This document shows positions 1 through 8,056 of a DNA stretch of 64,000 bases, in pieces. The stretch comes from Hyphomicrobiales bacterium (lineage in GTDB: Bacteria > Pseudomonadota > Alphaproteobacteria > Rhizobiales > Kaistiaceae): positions 62,001 through 126,000 of the forward strand of contig JAFKKF010000015.1 in NCBI GenBank assembly GCA_017305635.1. The letters are read 5' to 3'. Positions within the stretch are counted from its first letter, which is position 1; each line of letters begins with the position of its first letter. The translations under genes and the position numbers were made by a program. The notes beneath the pieces are model-generated. The model did no database searches and was not told the origin of the DNA. It was given only the letters and a program-made list of their open reading frames with translations.

Positions 1-369
1 AAGCAGCGATGTCCAGAACGGGACCAGCACGCATCCGAGCGCGATGGTCGCGAGACGCGGCGGAAGCAGCTTGATCAGATAGGCCGTCGGATAGCCGAGA
101 ATCACGGTGAGGATCGACACGATCGCCGAGAGCTGGAAGGTGGCGACGATGATCTTCCAGTAGCTAGGATTGTCGATCATGCGCTGGTAGTTCGCCAGCG
201 AGAGATGTCCTTCGGACACGAAGGAGAGGCAGGCCAGCCAGACGAACGGCCCGACCATCACGATGACCAGGACGATGGCCGGAATCGCGGCGGCGGAAGT
301 CCGCGCCCGGTAGAAGGCCTCGCGCCGCGGCCGAGCCGTCGCTCTCTCGGAGATCGACAGGGCGGTCAT
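1..369 (-). CDS. ABC transporter permease, PotB/PotH-like (3' part outside window)
   Basis: This is the first 123 codons of an inner-membrane permease of a spermidine/putrescine-type ABC importer; the rest lies beyond the window edge. The start ATG (complement 367-369) overlaps the stop of the upstream ATPase gene in an ATGA junction, so the two are translationally coupled. The visible protein has a short basic N-terminus, a hydrophobic helix at about residues 26-48 (AAIPAIVLVIVMVGPFVWLA) and further hydrophobic segments from about residue 72, with LTVILGYPTAYLI as seen in the binding-protein-dependent permease superfamily. The second permease normally found in such operons would lie further left. 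The substrate cannot be read from sequence. Confidence 0.8.
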   Translation of the reverse strand, partial: MTALSISERATARPRREAFYRARTSAAAIPAIVLVIVMVGPFVWLACLSFVSEGHLSLANYQRMIDNPSYWKIIVATFQLSAIVSILTVILGYPTAYLIKLLPPRLATIALGCVLVPFWTSLL

Positions 370-1430
370 CCGGCAACCCCGATGACGCAGGCATCCTCCA
401 TGCGCAGCCCGACGCGCAGCTTCTCGCCCCTGGCCGGGAGGGATTTCAGAACCGTATGGCGCGTGCCGCGGCGCAGGGAGAGGGATTGGCCGTCGGGCAG
501 TTTCACGAAGACGAGGATCGTATCGCCCTGGTAGATGACCTCGCGCACTTCGCCGTCGAATCCGATGACGTCGGGATGGGACGCTTCGCCGTCGAGGATC
601 TCCACCTTCTCTGGACGCACGACGAGCGCAGGGCAGGGCAGGGCCCGGGGGCCGTCGAGAAGGCGAGGGGGCACGGTGATCCCGTCCCGGCCGTCGACCG
701 CGATCGGCAGCACCGCCGCGTCGCCGATGAAGCGGGCGACGAATTCCGAGGTCGGCCGCTCATAGATATCGCGGGGGCTTGCCACCTGCATGATGCGGCC
801 ACGCTCCATGACGGCGACGTGGTCCGACATGGTCAGCGCTTCCTTCTGGTCATGCGTGACATAGACGATGGTCCGGCCGAGACGCTGATGCAGGTGCTTC
901 AGCTCGATCTGCATGTCCTCGCGCAGGCGCTTGTCGAGCGCGGACAGGGGCTCGTCCATGAGGATGATCGCCGGCTCGAAGACCACGGCACGGGCAAAGG
1001 CGACGCGCTGCCGCTGGCCGCCGGACAACTGGTTGATCCTGCGATCCTTCAGGCCGTCCATCTGGACCACGCCGAGCGCCTCGCGCGCGCGCCGCTCGCG
1101 CTCGGCGCGGGAAACGCCGCGCAGCTTCAGCGGGTAGGCGACGTTCTCCCCGACCGTCATGTGGGGGAAAAGGGCATAGCTCTGGAAGACCATGCCGAGG
1201 TTCCGCCGGTGCGCCGGCAGGGTCAGAATTTCGTTGCCGTCGACCAGGATGCTGCCAGCGTCGGGCTGGACGAACCCGGCAATGCACATGAGCAACGTCG
1301 TCTTGCCCGATCCCGACGGGCCGAGAAGTGTGAGAAATTCCCCGGGCGTGATCGACAGCGACACGTCATCCAGCGCCGGGACGCCGCCGAAATGCTTCGC
1401 GATGGAGCGGATATCGATCGAAGATGCCAT
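366..1430 (-). CDS. ABC transporter ATP-binding protein, spermidine/putrescine (PotA) type
   Basis: This 354-residue cytoplasmic ATPase would energise import by the adjacent permease and binding protein. Walker A is GPSGSGKT at 37-44, the Q-loop is near FQSYALFPH (82-90), the signature LSGGQ is at 135-139, Walker B ILMDE at 156-160 and the switch histidine in VTHD near 193. The final ~110 residues form a TOBE-type C-terminal domain, typical of PotA/UgpC ATPases. The gene sits 81 bases downstream of the binding-protein gene and overlaps the permease start by 4 bases. Related ATPases serve polyamines, iron, opines or amino-acid derivatives; the divergent catabolic operon makes an amino-acid or imino-acid derivative plausible, but this is inference. 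Confidence 0.92.
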   Translation of the reverse strand: MASSIDIRSIAKHFGGVPALDDVSLSITPGEFLTLLGPSGSGKTTLLMCIAGFVQPDAGSILVDGNEILTLPAHRRNLGMVFQSYALFPHMTVGENVAYPLKLRGVSRAERERRAREALGVVQMDGLKDRRINQLSGGQRQRVAFARAVVFEPAIILMDEPLSALDKRLREDMQIELKHLHQRLGRTIVYVTHDQKEALTMSDHVAVMERGRIMQVASPRDIYERPTSEFVARFIGDAAVLPIAVDGRDGITVPPRLLDGPRALPCPALVVRPEKVEILDGEASHPDVIGFDGEVREVIYQGDTILVFVKLPDGQSLSLRRGTRHTVLKSLPARGEKLRVGLRMEDACVIGVAG

Positions 1431-1511
1431 CGGGGTCCATGTGCGGATTGCGTTGGTCGAGGGCGGGTGCGTGACAATGCACGCACCCGGAGTTGTTTGA
1501 AATGACCTAGT

Positions 1512-2537
1512 TCATTTCTGGCGGAAGTTGTCCCACATTTCCACGACCTTCGCGCCGTTCTCGCCCCACCAGTTGGAGTCCGCGATGATCTGGTTCTTCG
1601 CATTCTCCGGCGAGGAGTTGATCAGCTTGGCCGCTTCCGGCGTGATGATGCCGGTATCGAAGGCCTTGGAGTTCACCGGGCCATAGGGGATGTACTTGGT
1701 GAAGTTGGCCTGCTGCTCCGGCGAAACGAACAGGGCCAGCGCCTTCATGGCGAGCTCCTTGTGGGGGGCTCCCTTCGGGATGGCATAGCAGTCGGCCTGC
1801 AGGATGCCCTGGTTGAAGGTATAGCCGAACTTGGCTCCATCCTTGAGCGCGCCCGCAAGCCGGCCGTTCCAGACCTGGAGCATGTCAACCGCGCCGTCCT
1901 TGGCGAGCTGGGCGGATTGGGCGCCGGAATCCCACCATACGCTGACCGACGGCTTCAACTGCTCGAGCTTCTTGAAGGCCCGCTCGACATCGAGCGGGTA
2001 GAGCTTGGAGGGTTCGACGCCATCGGCAAGCAGGGCCATTTCGAGCGTTCCGAGCGGATAGTTGTAGATGCCGCGCTCGCCGGGGAAATTCTTGGTGTCG
2101 AAGAAGTCCGCCCAGGTCTTCGGTTCGCCCTTAACCGTCTCCTTGTTCCACGACATGATGGTGGAGAAATAGAAGATTCCGACCCAGTACTTGTCGACCA
2201 TCGCCTTGTCGATGCCGTCGGTGTTGATCACCGAATAGTCGAGCGGCTCGAGGAGACCCTCCTTGGCGGCAATGGCGCATTCGTTCGACCCCATGTCGAT
2301 GAGATCCCAAGTCACCGCGTTGCTCTGGACCTGGACGCGGACGTCCTGGAGGCCCGCGGCGCTGGTCGCCTCGTTGACGGTGATGCCCAGCTTGGCGGCG
2401 GTGGGCTTCCAGAACGCCTCGCGGTGAGCGTCCTGCAGGACGCCTCCACCGGAGACCACGGTAATCTCGTCGGCCGACGCCGCGCCAGCAGCGAAGAGCG
2501 TCAAGGCCGAGATCACGAAGGCAAACTTGCTGCGCAT
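1512..2537 (-). CDS. Periplasmic substrate-binding protein of PotD-like ABC importer
   Basis: The 341-residue protein begins MRSKFAFVISALTLFAAG and carries a cleavable signal peptide ending ASA-DE near residue 22. I chose the ATG at 2537 over an upstream in-frame start because AGAGGGA lies about eight bases before it and the signal peptide then starts cleanly. The mature part resembles the extracellular solute-binding family 1/8 proteins (PotD/spermidine-putrescine type), with features such as TWADFFDTKNFPGERG and a length of about 320 mature residues. It is the first gene of the leftward transporter operon and its promoter lies in the 2538-2931 divergent region. The ligand is unknown. Confidence 0.88.
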   Translation of the reverse strand: MRSKFAFVISALTLFAAGAASADEITVVSGGGVLQDAHREAFWKPTAAKLGITVNEATSAAGLQDVRVQVQSNAVTWDLIDMGSNECAIAAKEGLLEPLDYSVINTDGIDKAMVDKYWVGIFYFSTIMSWNKETVKGEPKTWADFFDTKNFPGERGIYNYPLGTLEMALLADGVEPSKLYPLDVERAFKKLEQLKPSVSVWWDSGAQSAQLAKDGAVDMLQVWNGRLAGALKDGAKFGYTFNQGILQADCYAIPKGAPHKELAMKALALFVSPEQQANFTKYIPYGPVNSKAFDTGIITPEAAKLINSSPENAKNQIIADSNWWGENGAKVVEMWDNFRQK

Positions 2538-2682
2538 TGGCTTATCCCTCTCTGTTGAACCCCGTTCCGCCGACGATGCCACCACGGCCACTGGCCGGCG
2601 GACATCCCTGCGACGGGCGCGGGGAGCTTGTCCCGCGCGTACCGATCATAACATTGACTACATCAAATGAAAGCGGTGACTG

Positions 2683-2695
2683 TTGCAAACTGCAA
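2683..2695. promoter_or_regulatory. Palindrome TTGCA-AAC-TGCAA, candidate operator
   Basis: Perfect 5-base arms flank a 3-base centre, in the AT-rich part of the divergent control region about 150 bases upstream of the transporter start. The spacing and symmetry would suit a dimeric repressor or activator, but short palindromes arise by chance and the site is only a candidate. Confidence 0.35.
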
Positions 2696-2866
2696 AATGA
2701 TATATGTTATTGCGCTGCATTACGGATATCGGCGAATTTCCGCGCCGCCGCGGCGCAATCGATCGCCGTGATTGTGCTCGTCGGGAAATCTCGCGGCGCG
2801 CTTGCGGACTGCCAAGGGAGCCGGAGTTGCGCTGTGTGAATAATTGATACAGTGCTCTTTTGATTA

Positions 2867-2896
2867 TTGACATATGTCTATTCGCGTCTCTATCCT
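2867..2896 (+). promoter_or_regulatory. Candidate sigma70 promoter with overlapping palindrome
   Basis: TTGACA (2867-2872) is followed after 18 bases by TATCCT (2891-2896), 36 bases before the acoA-like start codon. The perfect palindrome GACATATGTC (2869-2878) overlaps the -35 element, a usual place for a repressor site. The -10 box is weak, which would fit an inducible promoter. Confidence 0.4.
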
Positions 2897-2931
2897 CCGC
2901 CCGTCGATCCGCCGATGCGAGGGGCATCCAA

Positions 2932-3909
2932 ATGTCAGAACTGCAGCTGTCCCAGGCCCAGCTTCTCGAGGCCTATCGCCTGATGAAGACGATACGCGTC
3001 TTCGAGGAGAGGGCGATGACCGAAAAGATGGGCGGCAACGTCCCGGGAGGCACGCATCTCTATGCCGGCGAGGAGGCGTCCGCCGTCGGCGTGTGCATGC
3101 ACCTCGGCCCCGCCGACCAGATTTCCTCGACGCATCGCGGTCATGGCCATTCGATCGCAAAGGGCTGCGACGTCGATGGCATGATGGCCGAGATCATGGG
3201 GAAGGGTACTGGCATCTGCGGTGGCAAGGGCGGCTCCCAGCATATCGCCGACCTCAGCAAGGGAATGCTTGGCGCGAATGGCATCGTCGGGGCCGGCTCG
3301 CCGATCGTCTGCGGCGCGGCCCTCAGTGCGCAGATCCTCGGCAAGCAGGACGTGGCCGTGGCCTTCATCGGCGACGGTGCATTCAACCAGGGAACGACGG
3401 CGGAGAGCCTGAACCTGGCCTCGATCTGGAAGCTCCCGGCGATCTTCGTGGTGGAGGACAACGGTTTCGGTGAGGCGACGAGCAGCGCCTTCGTGCAGGC
3501 GGGCGAGATCGTCGAGCGTGCCGCCTCGTTCAAGATCCCGGCCATGAAGGTCGACGGAGTCGATTTCTTCGCCGTCTATCAGGCGGCGGGAGAGGCGGTG
3601 TCGCGGGCGCGCGCCGGCGGCGGTCCCTCTGTCATCCACACCGTCGTGCCACGCTATTTCGGCCACTATGCGGGCGATCCCGACAACTACCGCACCGCGG
3701 AAGAGAAGGCGGCGATGCGCAAGGACCGCGATTGCCTTAAGCGCTTCCGTGCGCGCGTCGACGAGACCTCGCTCCTCGATGCGGCGGCCCTCGACCAGAT
3801 CGATGCCGACGTCGAGGCGGCGATCGCGAGCGCGGCAGACAAGGGCCGTGCCGCGCCGCCTCCCGCACTCGAGAGCCTTACTACCGATGTCTACATCCGT
3901 TACGTCTGA
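2932..3909 (+). CDS. acoA: TPP-dependent dehydrogenase E1 alpha subunit (acetoin/pyruvate type)
   Basis: The 325-residue protein is the alpha subunit of a thiamine-diphosphate E1, which decarboxylates or cleaves a 2-oxo compound or acetoin and passes the acyl group to a lipoyl E2. The cofactor motif is clear: GDG at 147-149 and the closing EDN at 175-177. Other family marks are STHRGHGHSIAKG (66-78) and GGKGGSQH (98-105). I chose the ATG at 2932 because GAGGGG precedes it by about seven bases; an upstream in-frame start at 2860 would add 24 unconserved residues. The beta subunit follows after 17 bases. Symbol given by family and by the AcoC-like third gene; the natural substrate is not proven. 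Confidence 0.88.
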   Translation: MSELQLSQAQLLEAYRLMKTIRVFEERAMTEKMGGNVPGGTHLYAGEEASAVGVCMHLGPADQISSTHRGHGHSIAKGCDVDGMMAEIMGKGTGICGGKGGSQHIADLSKGMLGANGIVGAGSPIVCGAALSAQILGKQDVAVAFIGDGAFNQGTTAESLNLASIWKLPAIFVVEDNGFGEATSSAFVQAGEIVERAASFKIPAMKVDGVDFFAVYQAAGEAVSRARAGGGPSVIHTVVPRYFGHYAGDPDNYRTAEEKAAMRKDRDCLKRFRARVDETSLLDAAALDQIDADVEAAIASAADKGRAAPPPALESLTTDVYIRYV

Positions 3910-3926
3910 GTGAAGGGGCGCGGGCA

Positions 3927-4934
3927 ATGCCGCAGAAGACGTTCCGCCAAGCGATCAACGAGGCTCTCCACCAGGAGATGAAGCGCGACGACCGCGTCAT
4001 CGTCATGGGTGAGGACGTGGCCGGGGGTTCCGGTGCTTCGGGCGACAAGGATGCCTGGGGTGGCGCGTTCGGTTGCACGAAGGGACTCCTCGGCGCCTTC
4101 GGGCCGGCGCGGGTGCGCGACACGCCGATCACGGAGAGCGCCTTCATCGGCGCGGCCGGCGGCGCGGCGCTGACCGGCCTGCGGCCGGTCGCCGAGATCA
4201 TGTATGTCGACTTCGTCGGCGTGTGCCTCGACCAGATCATGAACCAGATCGCGAAGTTCCGGTACATGTTCGGCGGCACGGCGAGCACCCCCGTCGTGAT
4301 CCGCGCCAGCTACGGCGCCGGACGCGGCGGCGGCAGCCAGCACAGCCAGTCGCTCTATCCGATCTTCACCCACATACCGGGCCTGAAGGTCGTGGTGCCG
4401 TCTTCCCCCTATGACGCCAAGGGCCTGCTCGCCCAGGCGATCCGCGACGACGATCCGGTCGTCTTCCTCGAAAGCAAGATGCTCTACAACACGACCGGCG
4501 AGGTCCCGGACGGCGCCTATACCATCCCCTTCGGCGAGGCGAACATCGTCCGGGAAGGCGGCGACGTGCTGCTGGTCGCCATCGGGCGCATGGTCGGGGT
4601 CGCCGAAGAGGCGGCCAAGACGCTCGAGACCGAGGGCATATCCTGCTGCGTCCTCGATCCGCGCACGCCGTCGCCGCTCGACGAGGATACGATCCTCGAG
4701 AAGACCGAGGAGATCGGGCGCGTCGTCATCGTCGACGAATCCTATCCGCGCTGCGGCCTCGCGGCCGACATATCGAGCCTGATCGCCGAGCGGGCCTTTC
4801 CCAGTCTCAAGGCTCCCATCCGCAAGGTAACTCCGCCGCATTCGCCGGTGCCCTACGCGCCGGTCCTGGAGCGCGCCTTCGTTCCGACTCCCGACCGCGT
4901 CGTCGAGGCGGTCCGCGCCGTCGCGAAGGGCTAG
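3927..4934 (+). CDS. acoB: TPP-dependent dehydrogenase E1 beta subunit
   Basis: The 335-residue protein is the beta subunit partner of the preceding E1 alpha. It shows the transketolase pyrimidine-binding region (RVIVMGEDVAGG near 22-33, TPITESAFIGAAGGAA near 68-83, EIMYVDF near 91-97) and the C-terminal transketolase domain (about 200-330, DPRTPSPLDEDTI). Length fits AcoB/PdhB. The start ATG lies 17 bases after the alpha stop and the gene is followed after 4 bases by the E2 gene, so the three are one transcription unit. Confidence 0.9.
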   Translation: MPQKTFRQAINEALHQEMKRDDRVIVMGEDVAGGSGASGDKDAWGGAFGCTKGLLGAFGPARVRDTPITESAFIGAAGGAALTGLRPVAEIMYVDFVGVCLDQIMNQIAKFRYMFGGTASTPVVIRASYGAGRGGGSQHSQSLYPIFTHIPGLKVVVPSSPYDAKGLLAQAIRDDDPVVFLESKMLYNTTGEVPDGAYTIPFGEANIVREGGDVLLVAIGRMVGVAEEAAKTLETEGISCCVLDPRTPSPLDEDTILEKTEEIGRVVIVDESYPRCGLAADISSLIAERAFPSLKAPIRKVTPPHSPVPYAPVLERAFVPTPDRVVEAVRAVAKG

Positions 4935-4938
4935 GACG

Positions 4939-6051
4939 ATGGCTGCCATTCATCCGGTGGTCATGCCCGTCTGGGGCGTGATCATGACCGAGGGGACGGT
5001 CGTCAAGTGGCTGGTCGCCGAAGGCGACGACATCACGCCGGAGCTCGAGATCGTCGAGATCGAGACGACCAAGGTCACCGGCGGCCTCGAGGCGGGAGTA
5101 TCGGGCAAGCTGCGGCGCATCGTCGCCGACAACGGCTCGACGCTTCCGACCGGCGCCCTCATCGCGGTCATTTCCGATCCCGAAGTTCCGGAAGCCGAGA
5201 TCGAATCCTTCGTGGCTGGCGCGAAGACCGAGGTGCCGACGGCGCCTGTCGCGCCGCCGCAGCCCGCGACCATCCGCGTCGGCGACATCGAGATAAATGC
5301 CCTTCGCCTCGGCGAGGACTTGCCGGGGACGCCGCTCCTTCTTCTCCACGGGTTCGGCGGCGACCTCAATACGTGGCTGTTCAATCATGGCGAGCTCGCC
5401 TCGGATCGCCAGGTGGTGGCCGTGGATCTGCCGGGCCATGGCGGCTCGTCGCTGGCCTTCGGCTCGGGCGACCTTGCGAGCCTCGCCGGCATCGTCGCGG
5501 GCACGCTCGATGCGCTGGGCATTTCCCGTGTCCATGTCGCGGGTCATTCGCTGGGCGGAGGCGTCGCACTGAAGCTCGCCGAGCTCCGGTCGGATCGCCT
5601 CGCCTCGCTGACGCTGATCGCACCGGTCGGCCTCGGCGCCGAAATCGGCGGGAACTACATTCCGGATTTCATTGCCGCCGATCGGACCCGCGCGATCAAG
5701 GACGTGCTCGGCCGGCTCTTCGCAGATAGTGCGGCGGTGAGCCGCGACATGGTCGAGGGCGTCCAGCGTTTCAAGCGCCTCGACGGGGCCGGCGACGCGC
5801 TCCGGACGATTGCGGACGCGGTGTTCCCGGACGGTCGCCAGAAGGAGGATCTGCGCCGGAGCCTCGGCCAGGTGCCTGCCATGGTCATACGCGGCGAGGC
5901 GGATCGGCTGGTTTCGGCAAGCCACGTCACCGGCCTTCCGGCCTCCGTGGAGGTGATCACGATCGCCGATGCCGGCCACATGCCCCAGATGGAGCAACCC
6001 GGACCGGTCAACCAGGCGATCCGCCGGCAAATGGCCAAGGCCGACGCTTGA
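4939..6051 (+). CDS. acoC: AcoC-type E2: lipoyl domain fused to alpha/beta hydrolase
   Basis: The 370-residue protein has an N-terminal biotinyl/lipoyl domain (about 5-82) with the lipoylated lysine in ETTKVTGG (K45), a Pro/Ala linker (about 95-112), then an alpha/beta-hydrolase domain (about 130-368) with nucleophile elbow GHSLGG (S204), oxyanion region LLHGFGG (136-142) and a C-terminal ADAGHM containing the likely catalytic histidine. There is no peripheral subunit-binding domain and no classic CAT-type acyltransferase core with HxxxDG. This architecture is known for AcoC of acetoin dehydrogenase clusters, which is why the whole trio is called acetoin-type. No E3 gene follows, so the complex must borrow a dihydrolipoamide dehydrogenase encoded elsewhere. 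Confidence 0.85.
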   Translation: MAAIHPVVMPVWGVIMTEGTVVKWLVAEGDDITPELEIVEIETTKVTGGLEAGVSGKLRRIVADNGSTLPTGALIAVISDPEVPEAEIESFVAGAKTEVPTAPVAPPQPATIRVGDIEINALRLGEDLPGTPLLLLHGFGGDLNTWLFNHGELASDRQVVAVDLPGHGGSSLAFGSGDLASLAGIVAGTLDALGISRVHVAGHSLGGGVALKLAELRSDRLASLTLIAPVGLGAEIGGNYIPDFIAADRTRAIKDVLGRLFADSAAVSRDMVEGVQRFKRLDGAGDALRTIADAVFPDGRQKEDLRRSLGQVPAMVIRGEADRLVSASHVTGLPASVEVITIADAGHMPQMEQPGPVNQAIRRQMAKADA

Positions 6052-6073
6052 AATTCCGGTAGATCTCTTCCTG

Positions 6074-6095
6074 GTCCGGAGGGAGGGACCCGGAC
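6074..6095 (+). other. Small hairpin in acoC - lyase intergenic spacer
   Basis: GTCCGG (6074-6079) pairs with CCGGAC (6090-6095) around a 10-base purine-rich loop resembling a ribosome-binding sequence. It lies between two genes of one operon and could affect relative expression or mRNA stability. No T-run follows, so it is not a typical terminator. Confidence 0.25.
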
Positions 6096-6126
6096 GTCTT
6101 GAACCGCAAAGGGGATGCGGCAGCGA

Positions 6127-7035
6127 ATGCGCACATCGTGGTCCGGAATTCACAGCGTGCTGGTCACGCCCTTCAGGAAGGATGGATCGGTCGATGTCGA
6201 CCGATACAGGACCTTCGTCGAGACCAATATCGCAAATGGTGCCGATGGGGTGATCGTCGCCGGAAGCACGGGCGAGTTCTACGCCATGTCGCTCGCCGAG
6301 CGGCGGATATTGCTGTCGGCTGCGGTGGAGCAGTCGGCGGGGCGCGTTCCGGTGCTCGCCGGCGTATCGGATCTCCTCGAGAGCAATGTCCTTGCCATGT
6401 GCGAGGCAGCCGAGGCGACGGGCTGTGCCGGCATCCTCGCGTTGCCGCCCATCTACGCCATGCCCTCGCCGCGCGAGACGCATGCATTCTATCGGCGCCT
6501 CGCCTCGGCGACCCGCCTGCCGATCATGCTCTACAACTCCCCCCGGCGGACCGGCGTCGACCTTCTGCCGGAGCATGTCGAAGCCCTCCTCGAGCTGCCG
6601 AGCGTGGTGTCGATCAAGGACAGCTCCGGCAACATCGTCCAGGTCAGCCAGCTGGTGCAGCGCGTCGGCGGGGAGCTTGCGGTTTTCGTCGGCTACGAGA
6701 CCATGATCCGCCCCGCGCTCGCCGTCGGCGCGGTCGGCGTCGTCGCGATGGCGCATCAGTTGTCCGGCCGCCTCGTCCGCGGCTACTTCGATGCCTGCCG
6801 CGAAGGGGACGGCGACACGATCGCGCGCCTAGAGCCGGCGCTCTTTGCGATCTATCGCTGCTTCCAGAGCGGCAGCTACTACGCAAGCATCAAGGCGACC
6901 ATGAACGCGCTCGGGCTCGAGGCCGGCGATCCGCGGCCGCCGCTCCTGCCGGCCACGCCCGACCAGGCGGCCAAGATCGACGGCATCCTCGCCGAGGCCG
7001 GGGTTGCTGCCGCGATCGCCGGCGCGAAAGGCTAG
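6127..7035 (+). CDS. DapA/N-acetylneuraminate lyase family enzyme
   Basis: This 302-residue TIM-barrel lyase (counting from ATG 6127) carries the family signature GSTGE, the catalytic tyrosine in MLYNSP and the Schiff-base lysine in SIKDSSGN. Members act as dihydrodipicolinate synthase, 2-keto-3-deoxy acid dehydratase or aldolase, or the 1-pyrroline-4-hydroxy-2-carboxylate deaminase of hydroxyproline breakdown. Placement directly before a proline racemase family gene and two aldehyde dehydrogenases favours the last, by inference. An in-frame ATG at 6115 would add MRQR, but the GGGG ribosome-binding sequence abuts it, so 6127 is preferred. A biosynthetic dapA role is less likely in this operon. 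Confidence 0.85.
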   Translation: MRTSWSGIHSVLVTPFRKDGSVDVDRYRTFVETNIANGADGVIVAGSTGEFYAMSLAERRILLSAAVEQSAGRVPVLAGVSDLLESNVLAMCEAAEATGCAGILALPPIYAMPSPRETHAFYRRLASATRLPIMLYNSPRRTGVDLLPEHVEALLELPSVVSIKDSSGNIVQVSQLVQRVGGELAVFVGYETMIRPALAVGAVGVVAMAHQLSGRLVRGYFDACREGDGDTIARLEPALFAIYRCFQSGSYYASIKATMNALGLEAGDPRPPLLPATPDQAAKIDGILAEAGVAAAIAGAKG

Positions 7036-7037
7036 CC

Positions 7038-8042
7038 ATGCGCTCGACCCGCATCATCCAGGGCATCGACTCGCATACCGCAGGTTGTCCGCTCCGCCTG
7101 ATCACATCGGGCTTCGGTCCCATCCGTGGCGCGACCATGGTGGAGAAGCGCGCCGACCTGATGCGGCGAGACGAGCTCCGGCGGCTCGTGATGTTCGAGC
7201 CGCGTGGCAGCTTCAACATGCCGGCGGCGGTGCTGACCGAGGCGTGCTCGCCCGATGCCGATATCGGCATGATCATCATGGAGCCGGACACCTATCCGCC
7301 GATGTGCGGCCATTGCGCGATGGCGGTTGCGACGATCGCAGTGGAGGCCGGATACATCGAAGCGAAGGAGGGCGAAACGCTCGTCCGGCTCGACACGCCT
7401 GCCGGCGTCGTGCCGGCGCGGGTCGCCGTGGGGGGCGGGCGGGCGAAGTCCGTGACGCTCGAGATGCCCACGTCCTTCCTGTTCGCGGCGGAGGTGGTGC
7501 TCGATACGCCCTCCTTCGGCAAGGTGAAGGGGGCGATCAGCTTCGGCGGCGATTTCTACCTGATCGTTCCGGCAAGTTCCCTCGGCATCGATCTCGATGC
7601 CGGCAATGCGTGGCGCATCGTGCAGGCGGCAGCGGAACTCCGCGAAGCGCTGAAGGGCATCCCGGTCCGTCATCCGACGCTGCCCCACATCGACCAGATC
7701 TACCAGGTGCAGCTGACCGAGGATCGCGCCGAAGGCGCGGATGCGCGCAATGTCGTGATCTGCCCGCCGACGGTCATCGACCGCTCGCCCTGCGGTACCG
7801 GCACGGCGGCGCGGATGGCGCTGCTCGCAGGGCAGGGAAAGCTGCGGGCGGGCGACAGCTTCCGCCATGCCGGCATCATGGACACGGTGTTCACCGGGCA
7901 CATCAAGCGCCAGACGCGCCTTGGCGACCATCCCGCGATCGAATGCACGGTGACGGGCAGCGCCTATGTCACGGGAACCTTCAACTTCTTCCTCGATCCC
8001 AACGATCCCTTCCAGTCGGGCTTCCGGCTGACGGGCGTTTGA
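7038..8042 (+). CDS. Proline racemase / 4-hydroxyproline 2-epimerase family protein
   Basis: The 334-residue protein belongs to the cofactor-free proline racemase family. Both cysteines of the two-base mechanism are present: MCGHC with C90 and DRSPCGTGT with C252. The dehydratase branch, which acts on trans-3-hydroxy-L-proline, has Thr in place of one of them, so an epimerase or racemase is predicted. GIDSHTAG (9-16) and GSFNMPAA (57-64) are also typical. The start ATG lies 2 bases after the stop of the lyase gene. Conversion of trans-4-hydroxy-L-proline to the cis-D form is the best-known activity of such genes beside DapA-like and aldehyde dehydrogenase genes. The D-hydroxyproline oxidase that would follow is absent here. 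Confidence 0.88.
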   Translation: MRSTRIIQGIDSHTAGCPLRLITSGFGPIRGATMVEKRADLMRRDELRRLVMFEPRGSFNMPAAVLTEACSPDADIGMIIMEPDTYPPMCGHCAMAVATIAVEAGYIEAKEGETLVRLDTPAGVVPARVAVGGGRAKSVTLEMPTSFLFAAEVVLDTPSFGKVKGAISFGGDFYLIVPASSLGIDLDAGNAWRIVQAAAELREALKGIPVRHPTLPHIDQIYQVQLTEDRAEGADARNVVICPPTVIDRSPCGTGTAARMALLAGQGKLRAGDSFRHAGIMDTVFTGHIKRQTRLGDHPAIECTVTGSAYVTGTFNFFLDPNDPFQSGFRLTGV

Positions 8043-8056
8043 ACCCGGCGGGCACC

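Larger units (their letters stand above)
2538..2931. promoter_or_regulatory. Divergent control region between transporter and catabolic operon
   Basis: The 394-base gap between divergent starts is more AT-rich than its flanks (about 2640-2720 and 2835-2885). It contains two short palindromes, at 2683-2695 and 2869-2878, and a candidate rightward promoter at 2867-2896. No reading frame here looks protein-coding. No adjacent regulator gene is present in the window, so the transcription factor is unknown. Confidence 0.6.
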
